A DNA stretch of 32,822 nucleotides, taken from assembly GCA_013152655.1 (NCBI GenBank), contig JAADFW010000041.1, positions 1 through 32,822 of the forward strand. Reading direction: 5' to 3'. The position numbers and the translations under genes were made by a program. The notes beneath the pieces were generated by a model that was not told the DNA's origin, did no database searches, and saw only the letters and a list, made by a program, of their open reading frames with translations. The DNA comes from Chlorobiota bacterium. GTDB lineage: Bacteria > Bacteroidota > Bacteroidia > Bacteroidales > B39-G9. Positions 7,159-14,522 of this stretch are shown here, piece after piece (the first letter of the stretch is position 1; every line of letters begins with the position of its first letter).

Positions 7159-8456
7159 TATACAGTTTCATTGCCTAAATACATAAATTTTTCTTTGTTC
7201 TTATAATTAAATGCCAAATCAGCATCTGCAAAACCATTTTTTATCAGGTGAGCATTAAGGAATGTTTTATTTTTTAAATACAAATAAACCATTAAATGGT
7301 TATTCTCATCATGTTTGGTTTCATCATATTTTAGAAAAACTTTTTGTCCTTTTGTTTTGAGCTGCAAAAATTCAATGGCTTTTCCATTACCTTCCTTTTT
7401 TTCTTTAACTCCAATAAGGCGAACAATCAAACCATTATTTAGTTTTATTAGTTCAGGACTAATAATTTCTTTTATTGAATAATATTCTTCTCTTTTGGCC
7501 GAACCATTTTGGTCAATTTTTGAACCGAATTGAAGTTTCTTAGGGTCTGTCTTTTTATCAAAATTATGAAAATCTTTAAAAATATATGGTAGTTCTTTTA
7601 TTTCATTCTTAAAGTTAATATTTAGCTTTTCTTGTTTTATAAAATTATAGTCAGAATTAAAAATATCACTTTGATTTATCTCTAACTTTTTTTCAATGTA
7701 AGGTATAAATTCAGGGTTCATTTCATAACCCACAGAATTTCTATTTAATTTTTTTGCTGCAAGTGAAGTTGTTCCACTTCCAAGAAAAGGGTCAAGGACA
7801 GTGTCGTCAACAAATGAAAACATTTTTATAAGCCTTTTAGGCAATTCTTCCGGAAACATTGCAATATGTCCGTCTTGCCTTGCTCCGCCAAAGTTCCAAT
7901 GGCCATCAAAATATGTTTTCCACTCTTCTTTTGTCATTTTTGACTGTTCCTTAATTTCCTTACTTGGTTTTATTGGTGTCCCCAGTTTCTTAAACAATAA
8001 GATAAATTCGTAATCAATTGACAAGATACCATTTCTTGGTGTTGGATAACTACCCATTAACGAAGCTCCGCCAGTAGTGTTTGATGTGGTTTTTTTCTGC
8101 CAAATTATTGCACCCATATAATCAAAGCCAATAGCTTCGCAGAATTTTATTATTTCTGTTCTTATTGGAATTACTTTGTATCTACCATAATATACTGCTC
8201 TGGCAAATTGGTCTCCAATATTTACACATAAACGACAACCATTATTTAGAACTCTATAACTTTCTTTCCAAACAAGGTTTAAGTTATTAATGTATTCTTC
8301 ATAACTGTCATTATATCCAATTTGGTTTTCTGTTCCATAATCTTTTAATTGCCAGTACGGTGGTGATGTAATAACCAAATCAACTGATTTATCTTCTAAT
8401 TCAGCCATTTTACGGCTGTCTCCATTTATAATTTTATGTTTCGTTTTAAAACTCAT
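7158..8456 (-). CDS. Beta-class N4-cytosine-type DNA methyltransferase with C-terminal SNase-like domain
   Basis: This is the protective methyltransferase of the R-M pair. Motif IV comes first as SPPY (31-34) in VDLVITSPPYW, and the SAM motif I comes late as DPFLGSGTT (222-230), the order of beta-class enzymes. SPPY rather than DPPY points to N4-cytosine methylation. The catalytic part ends near residue 262. Residues about 325-427 read as a staphylococcal-nuclease fold: VRLIGV, a KGQKVFLKYD strand, HLMVYLYL, FLNAHLIKNGFADAD. Aligned with SNase, Arg35 is kept (R346), but Asp40, Glu43 and Arg87 become K351, K354 and H387, so nuclease activity is unlikely. It precedes the endonuclease gene on the same strand, so protection is made first. 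Confidence 0.85.
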   Translation of the reverse strand: MSFKTKHKIINGDSRKMAELEDKSVDLVITSPPYWQLKDYGTENQIGYNDSYEEYINNLNLVWKESYRVLNNGCRLCVNIGDQFARAVYYGRYKVIPIRTEIIKFCEAIGFDYMGAIIWQKKTTSNTTGGASLMGSYPTPRNGILSIDYEFILLFKKLGTPIKPSKEIKEQSKMTKEEWKTYFDGHWNFGGARQDGHIAMFPEELPKRLIKMFSFVDDTVLDPFLGSGTTSLAAKKLNRNSVGYEMNPEFIPYIEKKLEINQSDIFNSDYNFIKQEKLNINFKNEIKELPYIFKDFHNFDKKTDPKKLQFGSKIDQNGSAKREEYYSIKEIISPELIKLNNGLIVRLIGVKEKKEGNGKAIEFLQLKTKGQKVFLKYDETKHDENNHLMVYLYLKNKTFLNAHLIKNGFADADLAFNYKNKEKFMYLGNETV

Positions 8457-8613
8457 TTATCTATCCGTATAATTTAAAATATAAAGATAATCATTGTATT
8501 TTTCGCTGTGAAATTTATTTTCCGCTACTGTTTCATTAACTTGCTATTAATTAGTACCAAAAAGAAAACTCATCATTTTAAGTCTTTGATAAATTTATTT
8601 CATTTCATTTCAC

Positions 8614-8643
8614 TTCACATTACATTTTCTCAATGGCTTTTTT
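8614..8643 (+). repeat. 30-bp direct repeat, copy 2 (right flank of the R-M system)
   Basis: Identical to 6427-6456 and in the same orientation, 2,187 bp away. Here it lies 8 bp past the stop of the minus-strand TPR gene and codes for nothing. The left arm of the hairpin found at copy 1 is absent; instead the upstream bases are short ATTTC tandem units (about 8597-8612). Confidence 0.9.
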
Positions 8644-8651
8644 TTCTCCTT

Positions 8652-11315
8652 TTATCGTAATTTCTTACATTGCTTCAAATATGATTTTCTTAAATATTTA
8701 AACCATTTCTCATCAGTAATATACTGTTTTACAAAAACTTTTGGAATATTAATATTAACACCCTTGTAATCTTTAATTGCCAAATGAGTTCCCAAAAGAT
8801 TCTGATTACTTTCTGTCCATTTTGCCGGATAACCTTTTGAATATAAAAGTTTTAAATATTTCAATGCTTCATCTAACTGGTTATTTTCTGCAAAATATTT
8901 TACCGAATAATTTATAAATCCATTTACATTATTACTTATAAAATTATCTAAAGGAGCAAGTGTTATGCCTGAATCTGCATTAATATTAGAGTCTTTATAA
9001 AATTTTTCAAGATTTATATAATTAATTAATGCATCCTGATAACTTTCATCTTCAATTTGTCTTGATATTTTAATAAGCTGTTTTTGAAAATATACAATAT
9101 TGCTTATTTCGTCTCTGTTTTTAATAGCTTCCTTGGTTAATATTTGGCACTCGGAATTTTCATCTGCAATACGTATTGATTTTATCAATGCATTGTCTGC
9201 TTTAATATATTTTCCTTCTTCAATAAAACGAAGTGCTGTGTTTTTCTGCACATCATAATCTAATTGCGCATTTTTACACTTTTGTGAAAATATATTTGAT
9301 TTTAACTCTTCAAAACTACTTTTTAAATCATCGGATATTTTTATTTGATAATTCTCAACCATTGATGTTGCAACAGAGTAATGCTTTTTTGCCTCATTTA
9401 TTTTGTTCTCAGCAGCTCTTCGTTTACCTATTTTTAGTTCTGTTATAATGGCTAACTTAGTTGAATAACTATACAATGAATCAAATTCCTCCTGTTTCGG
9501 AAGTTTATAATCTAACTGTATTTTATTGGCATCAAGTAGTAAATTAACAGCTTTTTCATACTTCTTTACTGATAAATATGCCCTGGCATCTTTAATATTT
9601 TTCAAATAATACTTCTCAAAGATTTGTTTCTCCAGTTTTTCTAATTTTTCATTGGGTTCTAAATGATTTTTTATTTGCTGAACTTTTAACCTGTTAATTA
9701 AATTCTCAGCTATTTCATACTGCTGGTTATCGTAATATATTTGTACACTATCAATTAATATTCTATAAATTCCCTGATTTGATGCAGTAATTCCTTCGTA
9801 AATTTCATTATTACAAGGAATTACAACAAATTTCTTACATAATTTTTCAGCATAAGTATATTGTTGGTTAGATTCAATAAAGTTTTCATTTTTTAATAAA
9901 GAATCTGCATAATCAATTACATTCTCATACAGTACTGATATTAACGGGATAATTTTATTATTTATCTTAATATAGTAATTGTTTTTATTCTTATAATTAA
10001 CGGCACTGTCTATCATTATCTCCGCATCTTCAAATGTATTCTCACTAATATCTGTTTTTATTTGCTCCAACATTTGCATATAAATTCCGGTATGCGATGT
10101 TGTATATTCATTATACAAATTTTCATCGCAAAGTGAATTTGAAATATTTTTACATAAATTACTTACAGTGCGTAAAAAGAGCATGGCCGAGTCATATTTT
10201 TCAACCTGATTATACTGCTTAGCAATTTTAATATAATTATGGCTTACACGTTTAGCAATTTTAATTCCGGCTTTTTGCAATTCCGGCGAAAGATTCATTT
10301 TATTAAATACATTTAACAAAACTATTGCACATGAATCATTCATTTCTGTATTTAAAAAATGCTCTGCAATCTGTAACCACGACGGGACATAATTGTTCTT
10401 AACTTCAATAGATTTTCTAAAATATTTTGTTGCCGAAATAGTATCATATTGCTCTAAATATAGTAATCCCCTTTTATAATAAGTTACATGCATATTTTGT
10501 AAAGCATAATTTATTTGCTCCTCATACTTTTTTGTATTGGCTTGCAGGTTTTTTAACTTTACAATAAAATCAGCAGGGTCGTTATTATTCAAATTTAACT
10601 TAGCGTTGAATTTCTTGTTTTCAACACTTTTAATAAATTTTTTAGTTTTTTCAACCTGGTTTCTATACTTAACTAATTCATCTATATTCTTCAAGTCAAT
10701 TTCTTTTATTGAATTCAGTTCCAGATTAATAAGTGCTAAATAATTATAATAATCATCAATCTGATTTGTTTTATTATCAAATTTTTCTTTTGTTTTATCG
10801 CTATAATTAAAAAAGTAAATTTTATTAACTATATCATTAACCGTAAAATAATCGAACCCATTATAATTAAAAACAATTCTTTTTGAATTATTCTTTGAAA
10901 TCATGGCTTTATTACTTTCAAAATGAGTAATATTTTGTCCATCTTTTCTTACGTCAAAAACTATTGAAACATTTGAAGGTTGAAGAAAAGAAGTAATATT
11001 AAAGCCTTTATAGATAATATTATCAGTTGCTTTTATATTTAATAGTTGTATTGTAACAACATTGCCTGTTGAATTTGGATTAGAACTTAGTAATAAATTA
11101 AATTGAAAATGAATTTTAAAATCCTCAATATCACCGGAAAAACTTTCTTTCAATTTTTCAATAATTAAATTACTATTCTTTAAACTACCCGGAATATATT
11201 CCACAATAGCCGAATCCAAAAATGTTTTTTCCGTGGGTACTTTTTCTTGTGCCGACAGGTGAATTGTAAAAAACAGTATTATTAAATTTGCCAAATAAAA
11301 ACTTTTTTTAAGCAT
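8652..11315 (-). CDS. Secreted TPR-type repeat protein, function unknown
   Basis: The preferred start at 11315 gives 887 residues and a clean signal peptide (MLKKSFYLANLIILFFTIHLSAQ). An in-frame ATG at 11465 would add 50 residues before it and spoil the signal, so it is rejected. After the signal come a beta-rich domain of about 200 residues (about 40-230), a coiled-coil-like Lys/Asn stretch, then many helical hairpins of tetratricopeptide type to the C-terminus. TPR signatures include GLLYLEQYDTISATKYFRKS and ARAYLSVKKYEKAVNLLLDA. A recurring block with NEIYEGITASNQGIY and ENLYNEYTTSHTGIY shows internal duplication. TPR proteins scaffold other proteins; partners cannot be named. No T9SS tail or lipobox is seen. 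It probably acts in the periplasm. Confidence 0.7.
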   Translation of the reverse strand: MLKKSFYLANLIILFFTIHLSAQEKVPTEKTFLDSAIVEYIPGSLKNSNLIIEKLKESFSGDIEDFKIHFQFNLLLSSNPNSTGNVVTIQLLNIKATDNIIYKGFNITSFLQPSNVSIVFDVRKDGQNITHFESNKAMISKNNSKRIVFNYNGFDYFTVNDIVNKIYFFNYSDKTKEKFDNKTNQIDDYYNYLALINLELNSIKEIDLKNIDELVKYRNQVEKTKKFIKSVENKKFNAKLNLNNNDPADFIVKLKNLQANTKKYEEQINYALQNMHVTYYKRGLLYLEQYDTISATKYFRKSIEVKNNYVPSWLQIAEHFLNTEMNDSCAIVLLNVFNKMNLSPELQKAGIKIAKRVSHNYIKIAKQYNQVEKYDSAMLFLRTVSNLCKNISNSLCDENLYNEYTTSHTGIYMQMLEQIKTDISENTFEDAEIMIDSAVNYKNKNNYYIKINNKIIPLISVLYENVIDYADSLLKNENFIESNQQYTYAEKLCKKFVVIPCNNEIYEGITASNQGIYRILIDSVQIYYDNQQYEIAENLINRLKVQQIKNHLEPNEKLEKLEKQIFEKYYLKNIKDARAYLSVKKYEKAVNLLLDANKIQLDYKLPKQEEFDSLYSYSTKLAIITELKIGKRRAAENKINEAKKHYSVATSMVENYQIKISDDLKSSFEELKSNIFSQKCKNAQLDYDVQKNTALRFIEEGKYIKADNALIKSIRIADENSECQILTKEAIKNRDEISNIVYFQKQLIKISRQIEDESYQDALINYINLEKFYKDSNINADSGITLAPLDNFISNNVNGFINYSVKYFAENNQLDEALKYLKLLYSKGYPAKWTESNQNLLGTHLAIKDYKGVNINIPKVFVKQYITDEKWFKYLRKSYLKQCKKLR

Positions 11316-11455
11316 AATACAATGGTAATTAGTTGAATATCCTGTACAATATTTATTTAGTTGTTCAAAACATAATAATAAGTTTACTAAGTTAAAAATT
11401 TTGTACATCATTTCAATTTTGTTCAAATAACTATTATAAAACATAGTGTAAATAA

Positions 11456-11484
11456 TTGCCGACAATTTTGGATTATTATCTTTG
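11456..11484 (+). promoter_or_regulatory. Promoter of the citrate lyase operon
   Basis: TATCTTTG (11477-11484), a perfect TAnnTTTG, with TTG (11456-11458) 18 nt upstream. It lies in the 230-bp divergent region between the TPR gene and the citrate lyase genes. The leader to the ATG at 11546 would be about 55 nt. Apart from this I see no further structure in 11316-11545. Confidence 0.5.
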
Positions 11485-11545
11485 CTGGCAAATTCTTAAT
11501 TATTGTTTTCGTTCACTTTATAAAACTGAAATAAAATAAAGTAAA

Positions 11546-12778
11546 ATGGCTAAAAAAATATTTAAAGCAGGCAATACCGGTGGAAGAATAAGGTCGGACT
11601 GCCTTATGAATCTTGAATTAACCGGTAGTGGTGGAATTAAAATTAATTTAGAAAGTAAAGTTAAGAAGCTTTATGGCGAAGATATTATAAATACTTCTAA
11701 AGAAGTTTGTTCATTTTTTGATATAAAAAATGCCTCTATTGATATTACAGATACCGGGGCACTTCCTTTTGTTTTAACTGCCCGTTTAGAAGCTTGCATA
11801 AAACAAGCAATAAAAACTGATAAAGAATATTTACTTCCGCTAATAGAAGAAAACACATATTCAACCCCAAAAGAGCAATTTAGATTCTCAAGGCTTTATT
11901 TGCCCGGCAATACGCCTAGTATGATGCTAAATGCCGGAGTTCATAAACCCAACGGTATTATTCTTGACCTTGAAGATTCAGTTGCACCGGCTAAAAAAGC
12001 AGAAGCACAATTACTTGTCAGAAATGCTTTAAGGCAGGTAAATTTTTATGGTGCTGAACGCATGGTTCGTATTAATCAGTTCCCTGGCGGATTAGATGAT
12101 TTAAAATACATTATTCCGCATAATGTTAATTTAATTTTATTTCCAAAATGCGAAAGTGCTGAACAAATTCACAAATTAGAAGAAAAAATTAATGAATTAA
12201 AAACAAAATTCAATATTAAACAGCCGGTTTTTCTTATGCCAATTATTGAAAGTGCTTTAGGTGTTGAAATGGCTTATGAAATAGCATCCTCATCAGAAAA
12301 TGTTGTAGCACTGGCTATTGGATTAGAAGATTATACCGCAGACTTAGGTGCCAGAAGAACAAAAGAAGCTACTGAATCTTTTTATGCACGTACACGACTG
12401 GTTAATGCTTGCAAAGCAGCAGGTATTCAGGCTATTGATTCTGTATTTTCCGATGTGGCAGACGAAGAAGGATTAAGGCAAAATGTTAAAATTTCAAAAT
12501 CGCTGGGATTTGAAGGCATGGGATGCATTCACCCGCGACAAATAAAAGTAATACATGAAGGTTATGCTCCTGAAGAAGCTGAAATTGAAAAAGCAAAAAA
12601 AATAGTTAACGCATTTATTGAAGCAAGTGAAAAAGGCCTTGGTGTAGTTTCACTCGGTACAAAAATGATAGATCCTCCGGTTGTAAAAAGAGCTCAAAAA
12701 ATTATTGATTTAGCTGTAAAACTTAATATGTTACCTGAAAACTGGAGAAAAGATTTTTTAAATAATAAAGCTATTTAG
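11546..12778 (+). CDS. Citrate lyase acyl-carrier (CitD) and beta (CitE) subunits fused
   Basis: Citrate lyase splits citrate to acetate and oxaloacetate using three subunits. Here residues 1-95 match CitD: AGNTGG...RSDCLMNLEL with S17 in the place of the serine that carries the phosphoribosyl-dephospho-CoA group, then an acidic alpha/beta segment and DTGALPFVLTARLEACI. Residues about 110-410 match CitE, the citryl-ACP lyase subunit: RLYLPGN (116-122), DLEDSVAP (141-148), GLEDYTADLG, and GCIHPRQI near the end. The reading frame is continuous, with a short linker (about 95-112) between the two parts. citF follows 23 nt later. In classical systems citD and citE are separate genes. Confidence 0.9.
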   Translation: MAKKIFKAGNTGGRIRSDCLMNLELTGSGGIKINLESKVKKLYGEDIINTSKEVCSFFDIKNASIDITDTGALPFVLTARLEACIKQAIKTDKEYLLPLIEENTYSTPKEQFRFSRLYLPGNTPSMMLNAGVHKPNGIILDLEDSVAPAKKAEAQLLVRNALRQVNFYGAERMVRINQFPGGLDDLKYIIPHNVNLILFPKCESAEQIHKLEEKINELKTKFNIKQPVFLMPIIESALGVEMAYEIASSSENVVALAIGLEDYTADLGARRTKEATESFYARTRLVNACKAAGIQAIDSVFSDVADEEGLRQNVKISKSLGFEGMGCIHPRQIKVIHEGYAPEEAEIEKAKKIVNAFIEASEKGLGVVSLGTKMIDPPVVKRAQKIIDLAVKLNMLPENWRKDFLNNKAI

Positions 12779-12801
12779 AACACTACCAAAATACTAATAA
12801 T

Positions 12802-14352
12802 ATGGAATTTGTTAAAAATGCAATAGGAAAATTAGTTCCTACAGAAATTAATGGCGAACAGGTAATTCCTTTTAAAGGAGTAGGCAAGTATAAACCTGAA
12901 GGAAAAAAACATGCTCCCTATATCCCATCAAATGTGGACTTTCCACTTGATGGCAACAAAACGGTAAGTTCTTTAAAAGAAGCGTTAATAAAAGCCGGGT
13001 TAAAAGATGGCATGACCATTTCTACACATCATCATTTTAGAAATGGGGATTTAATAGCCAATCAAATTTTTGATATTGCAAAAGAACTAAGTGTGAAAAA
13101 TTTACGTTGGTTTCCCTCTGCTTCATTTCCATGTCACGAACATTTAATTCAATACCTTGAAGATGGAACTATTCAAAGAATTGAAGCCAGCATGAATGGC
13201 CCTTTAGGAAAATTCTGCTCGGAAGGAAAAATGAAAGGAACCGCTGTTTTACGTTCTCACGGTGGACGGTATCAGGCTGTTCAGGATGGAGAAGTCAAAA
13301 TTGACATTGCTGTAATAGGTGCAGCATGTGCCGACCCTTTTGGTAATGCAAATGGCTTATTCGGCCAATCAACCAGCGGGCTATTAGGCTTTGCACTGGC
13401 TGATTCACAGTACGCTGATAAGGTAATTGTTGTTACAGATAATATGGTTCCATTTCCATGCATCCCATGGCAAATTCAGGGTAATTATGTTGATTATACT
13501 GTTAAAATGAATAAAATAGGTATTCCTGAAAAAATTATTTCAGGAACTACTAAAATTACCAAAAGCCCTGACCGCTTACTTTTAGCCGAAATGACAGCAA
13601 AATTTTGTGATGTTACCGGAATTATTCAGGAAGGGTTTTCTTTTCAAACCGGTGCAGGAGGAACTTCTTTGGCTGTTAGCGAATACTTTGCAAACATAAT
13701 GAAAAAGAAAGGCATAAAAGGACGCTTTGCAAGAGGAGGAAGTAACAAATATCTTGTAAAAATGTTAGAAGAAGGCTTAATAGATTATATTCTCGACGGA
13801 CAAACATTTGACCTTGATGGAGTGCGCTCAATGGCAGAAAATCCAAATCATGTATGGACCAGTCCGTTTACCAGTTATAATTACCACAGCAAAGGAAATT
13901 TTGCAGGAATTCTGGATGTTGTTATACTAGGTGCAACAGAGGTGGATATAAACTTTAATGCAAATGTAGTTACACATTCAGATGGATATTTATTACACGG
14001 TATTGGTGGATGGCAAAACTGTCTTTTCTCTAAAACCGTTATACTTCCACTACCTTTATTCCGTGACAGAATTCCGGTTGTAGTAGATGAAGTAACAACA
14101 GTTTGCGGGCCTGGTGAATTAATAGATGTTATTGTAACTGAACGTGGAATTGCTATAAATCCAAAAAGAAAGGATTTAATAGACAAAGCAAAAAACTCAG
14201 GATTACCACTAAAAACCATCAGGGAACTAAAAGACGAAGCGGAAAAAATATGTGGTAAACCTACCAAGCCAAAATTGGGTGATAAAGTTGTTGCAGCTAT
14301 TAAATGGGTAGATGGAACTGTTATTGATGTAGTTAGACAAGTTTTAGAATAA
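12802..14352 (+). CDS. citF: Citrate lyase alpha subunit (citrate CoA-transferase) CitF
   Basis: CitF exchanges the acetyl group on the acyl-carrier subunit for citrate. At 516 residues it is full length. It shows the two CoA-transferase-like halves: an N-terminal half with GMTISTHHHFRNGD, and a C-terminal half with GFSFQTGAGGTSLAV and VVDEVTTVCGPGELIDVIVTE, which fit the CitF family. It is cotranscribed with the CitD-CitE fusion. The rest of the classical set (ligase citC, prosthetic-group genes citG and citX, a citrate carrier) is absent from this window, so activation must be encoded elsewhere or differ. Confidence 0.93.
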   Translation: MEFVKNAIGKLVPTEINGEQVIPFKGVGKYKPEGKKHAPYIPSNVDFPLDGNKTVSSLKEALIKAGLKDGMTISTHHHFRNGDLIANQIFDIAKELSVKNLRWFPSASFPCHEHLIQYLEDGTIQRIEASMNGPLGKFCSEGKMKGTAVLRSHGGRYQAVQDGEVKIDIAVIGAACADPFGNANGLFGQSTSGLLGFALADSQYADKVIVVTDNMVPFPCIPWQIQGNYVDYTVKMNKIGIPEKIISGTTKITKSPDRLLLAEMTAKFCDVTGIIQEGFSFQTGAGGTSLAVSEYFANIMKKKGIKGRFARGGSNKYLVKMLEEGLIDYILDGQTFDLDGVRSMAENPNHVWTSPFTSYNYHSKGNFAGILDVVILGATEVDINFNANVVTHSDGYLLHGIGGWQNCLFSKTVILPLPLFRDRIPVVVDEVTTVCGPGELIDVIVTERGIAINPKRKDLIDKAKNSGLPLKTIRELKDEAEKICGKPTKPKLGDKVVAAIKWVDGTVIDVVRQVLE

Positions 14353-14369
14353 AAAATAAAATATTTAAG

Positions 14370-14430
14370 TTCAAGGATACTCTCTTTCTGGAAGAAGGAT
14401 ACTATCTTTTAAAAAGATAGTATCCTTGAA
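14370..14430. repeat. Inverted repeat after citF with two alternative left arms
   Basis: A 16-bp perfect inverted repeat AAGGATACTATCTTTT (14395-14410) / 14412-14427 with almost no loop follows the citF stop. A second, shorter left arm TTCAAGGATAC (14370-14380) can pair with the outer part of the same right arm (14420-14430). No T run follows, so it is not a standard intrinsic terminator, though it may protect or end the transcript. Confidence 0.65.
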
Positions 14431-14460
14431 GTTACTTTAGAAAAACAATAAAAAAAATGC

Positions 14461-14468
14461 TAACTTTG
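14461..14468 (+). promoter_or_regulatory. -7 element of the secreted protease gene
   Basis: TAACTTTG is a perfect TAnnTTTG, 54 nt ahead of the ATG. No good TTG -33 partner is seen at the normal distance, so the call is tentative. Confidence 0.35.
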
Positions 14469-14522
14469 AGATATTAATCTGTACCAAACTTTTTTTATTT
14501 CTCTCATTAAAAGCCGGTAAAC

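Noticed and set aside
6433-8456. Transposon carrying the R-M genes
   Set aside because: No transposase, terminal inverted repeats or IS remnants are seen; the flanks are direct repeats derived from a local terminator.
8597-8612. Tandem ATTTC units as a microsatellite or phase-variation tract
   Set aside because: Only about three imperfect units, outside any coding region and not clearly within a promoter.
11316-11465. ATG at 11465 as start of the TPR protein
   Set aside because: The extra 50 residues precede a clear signal peptide that begins at 11315; no secreted protein of this kind has such a lead.
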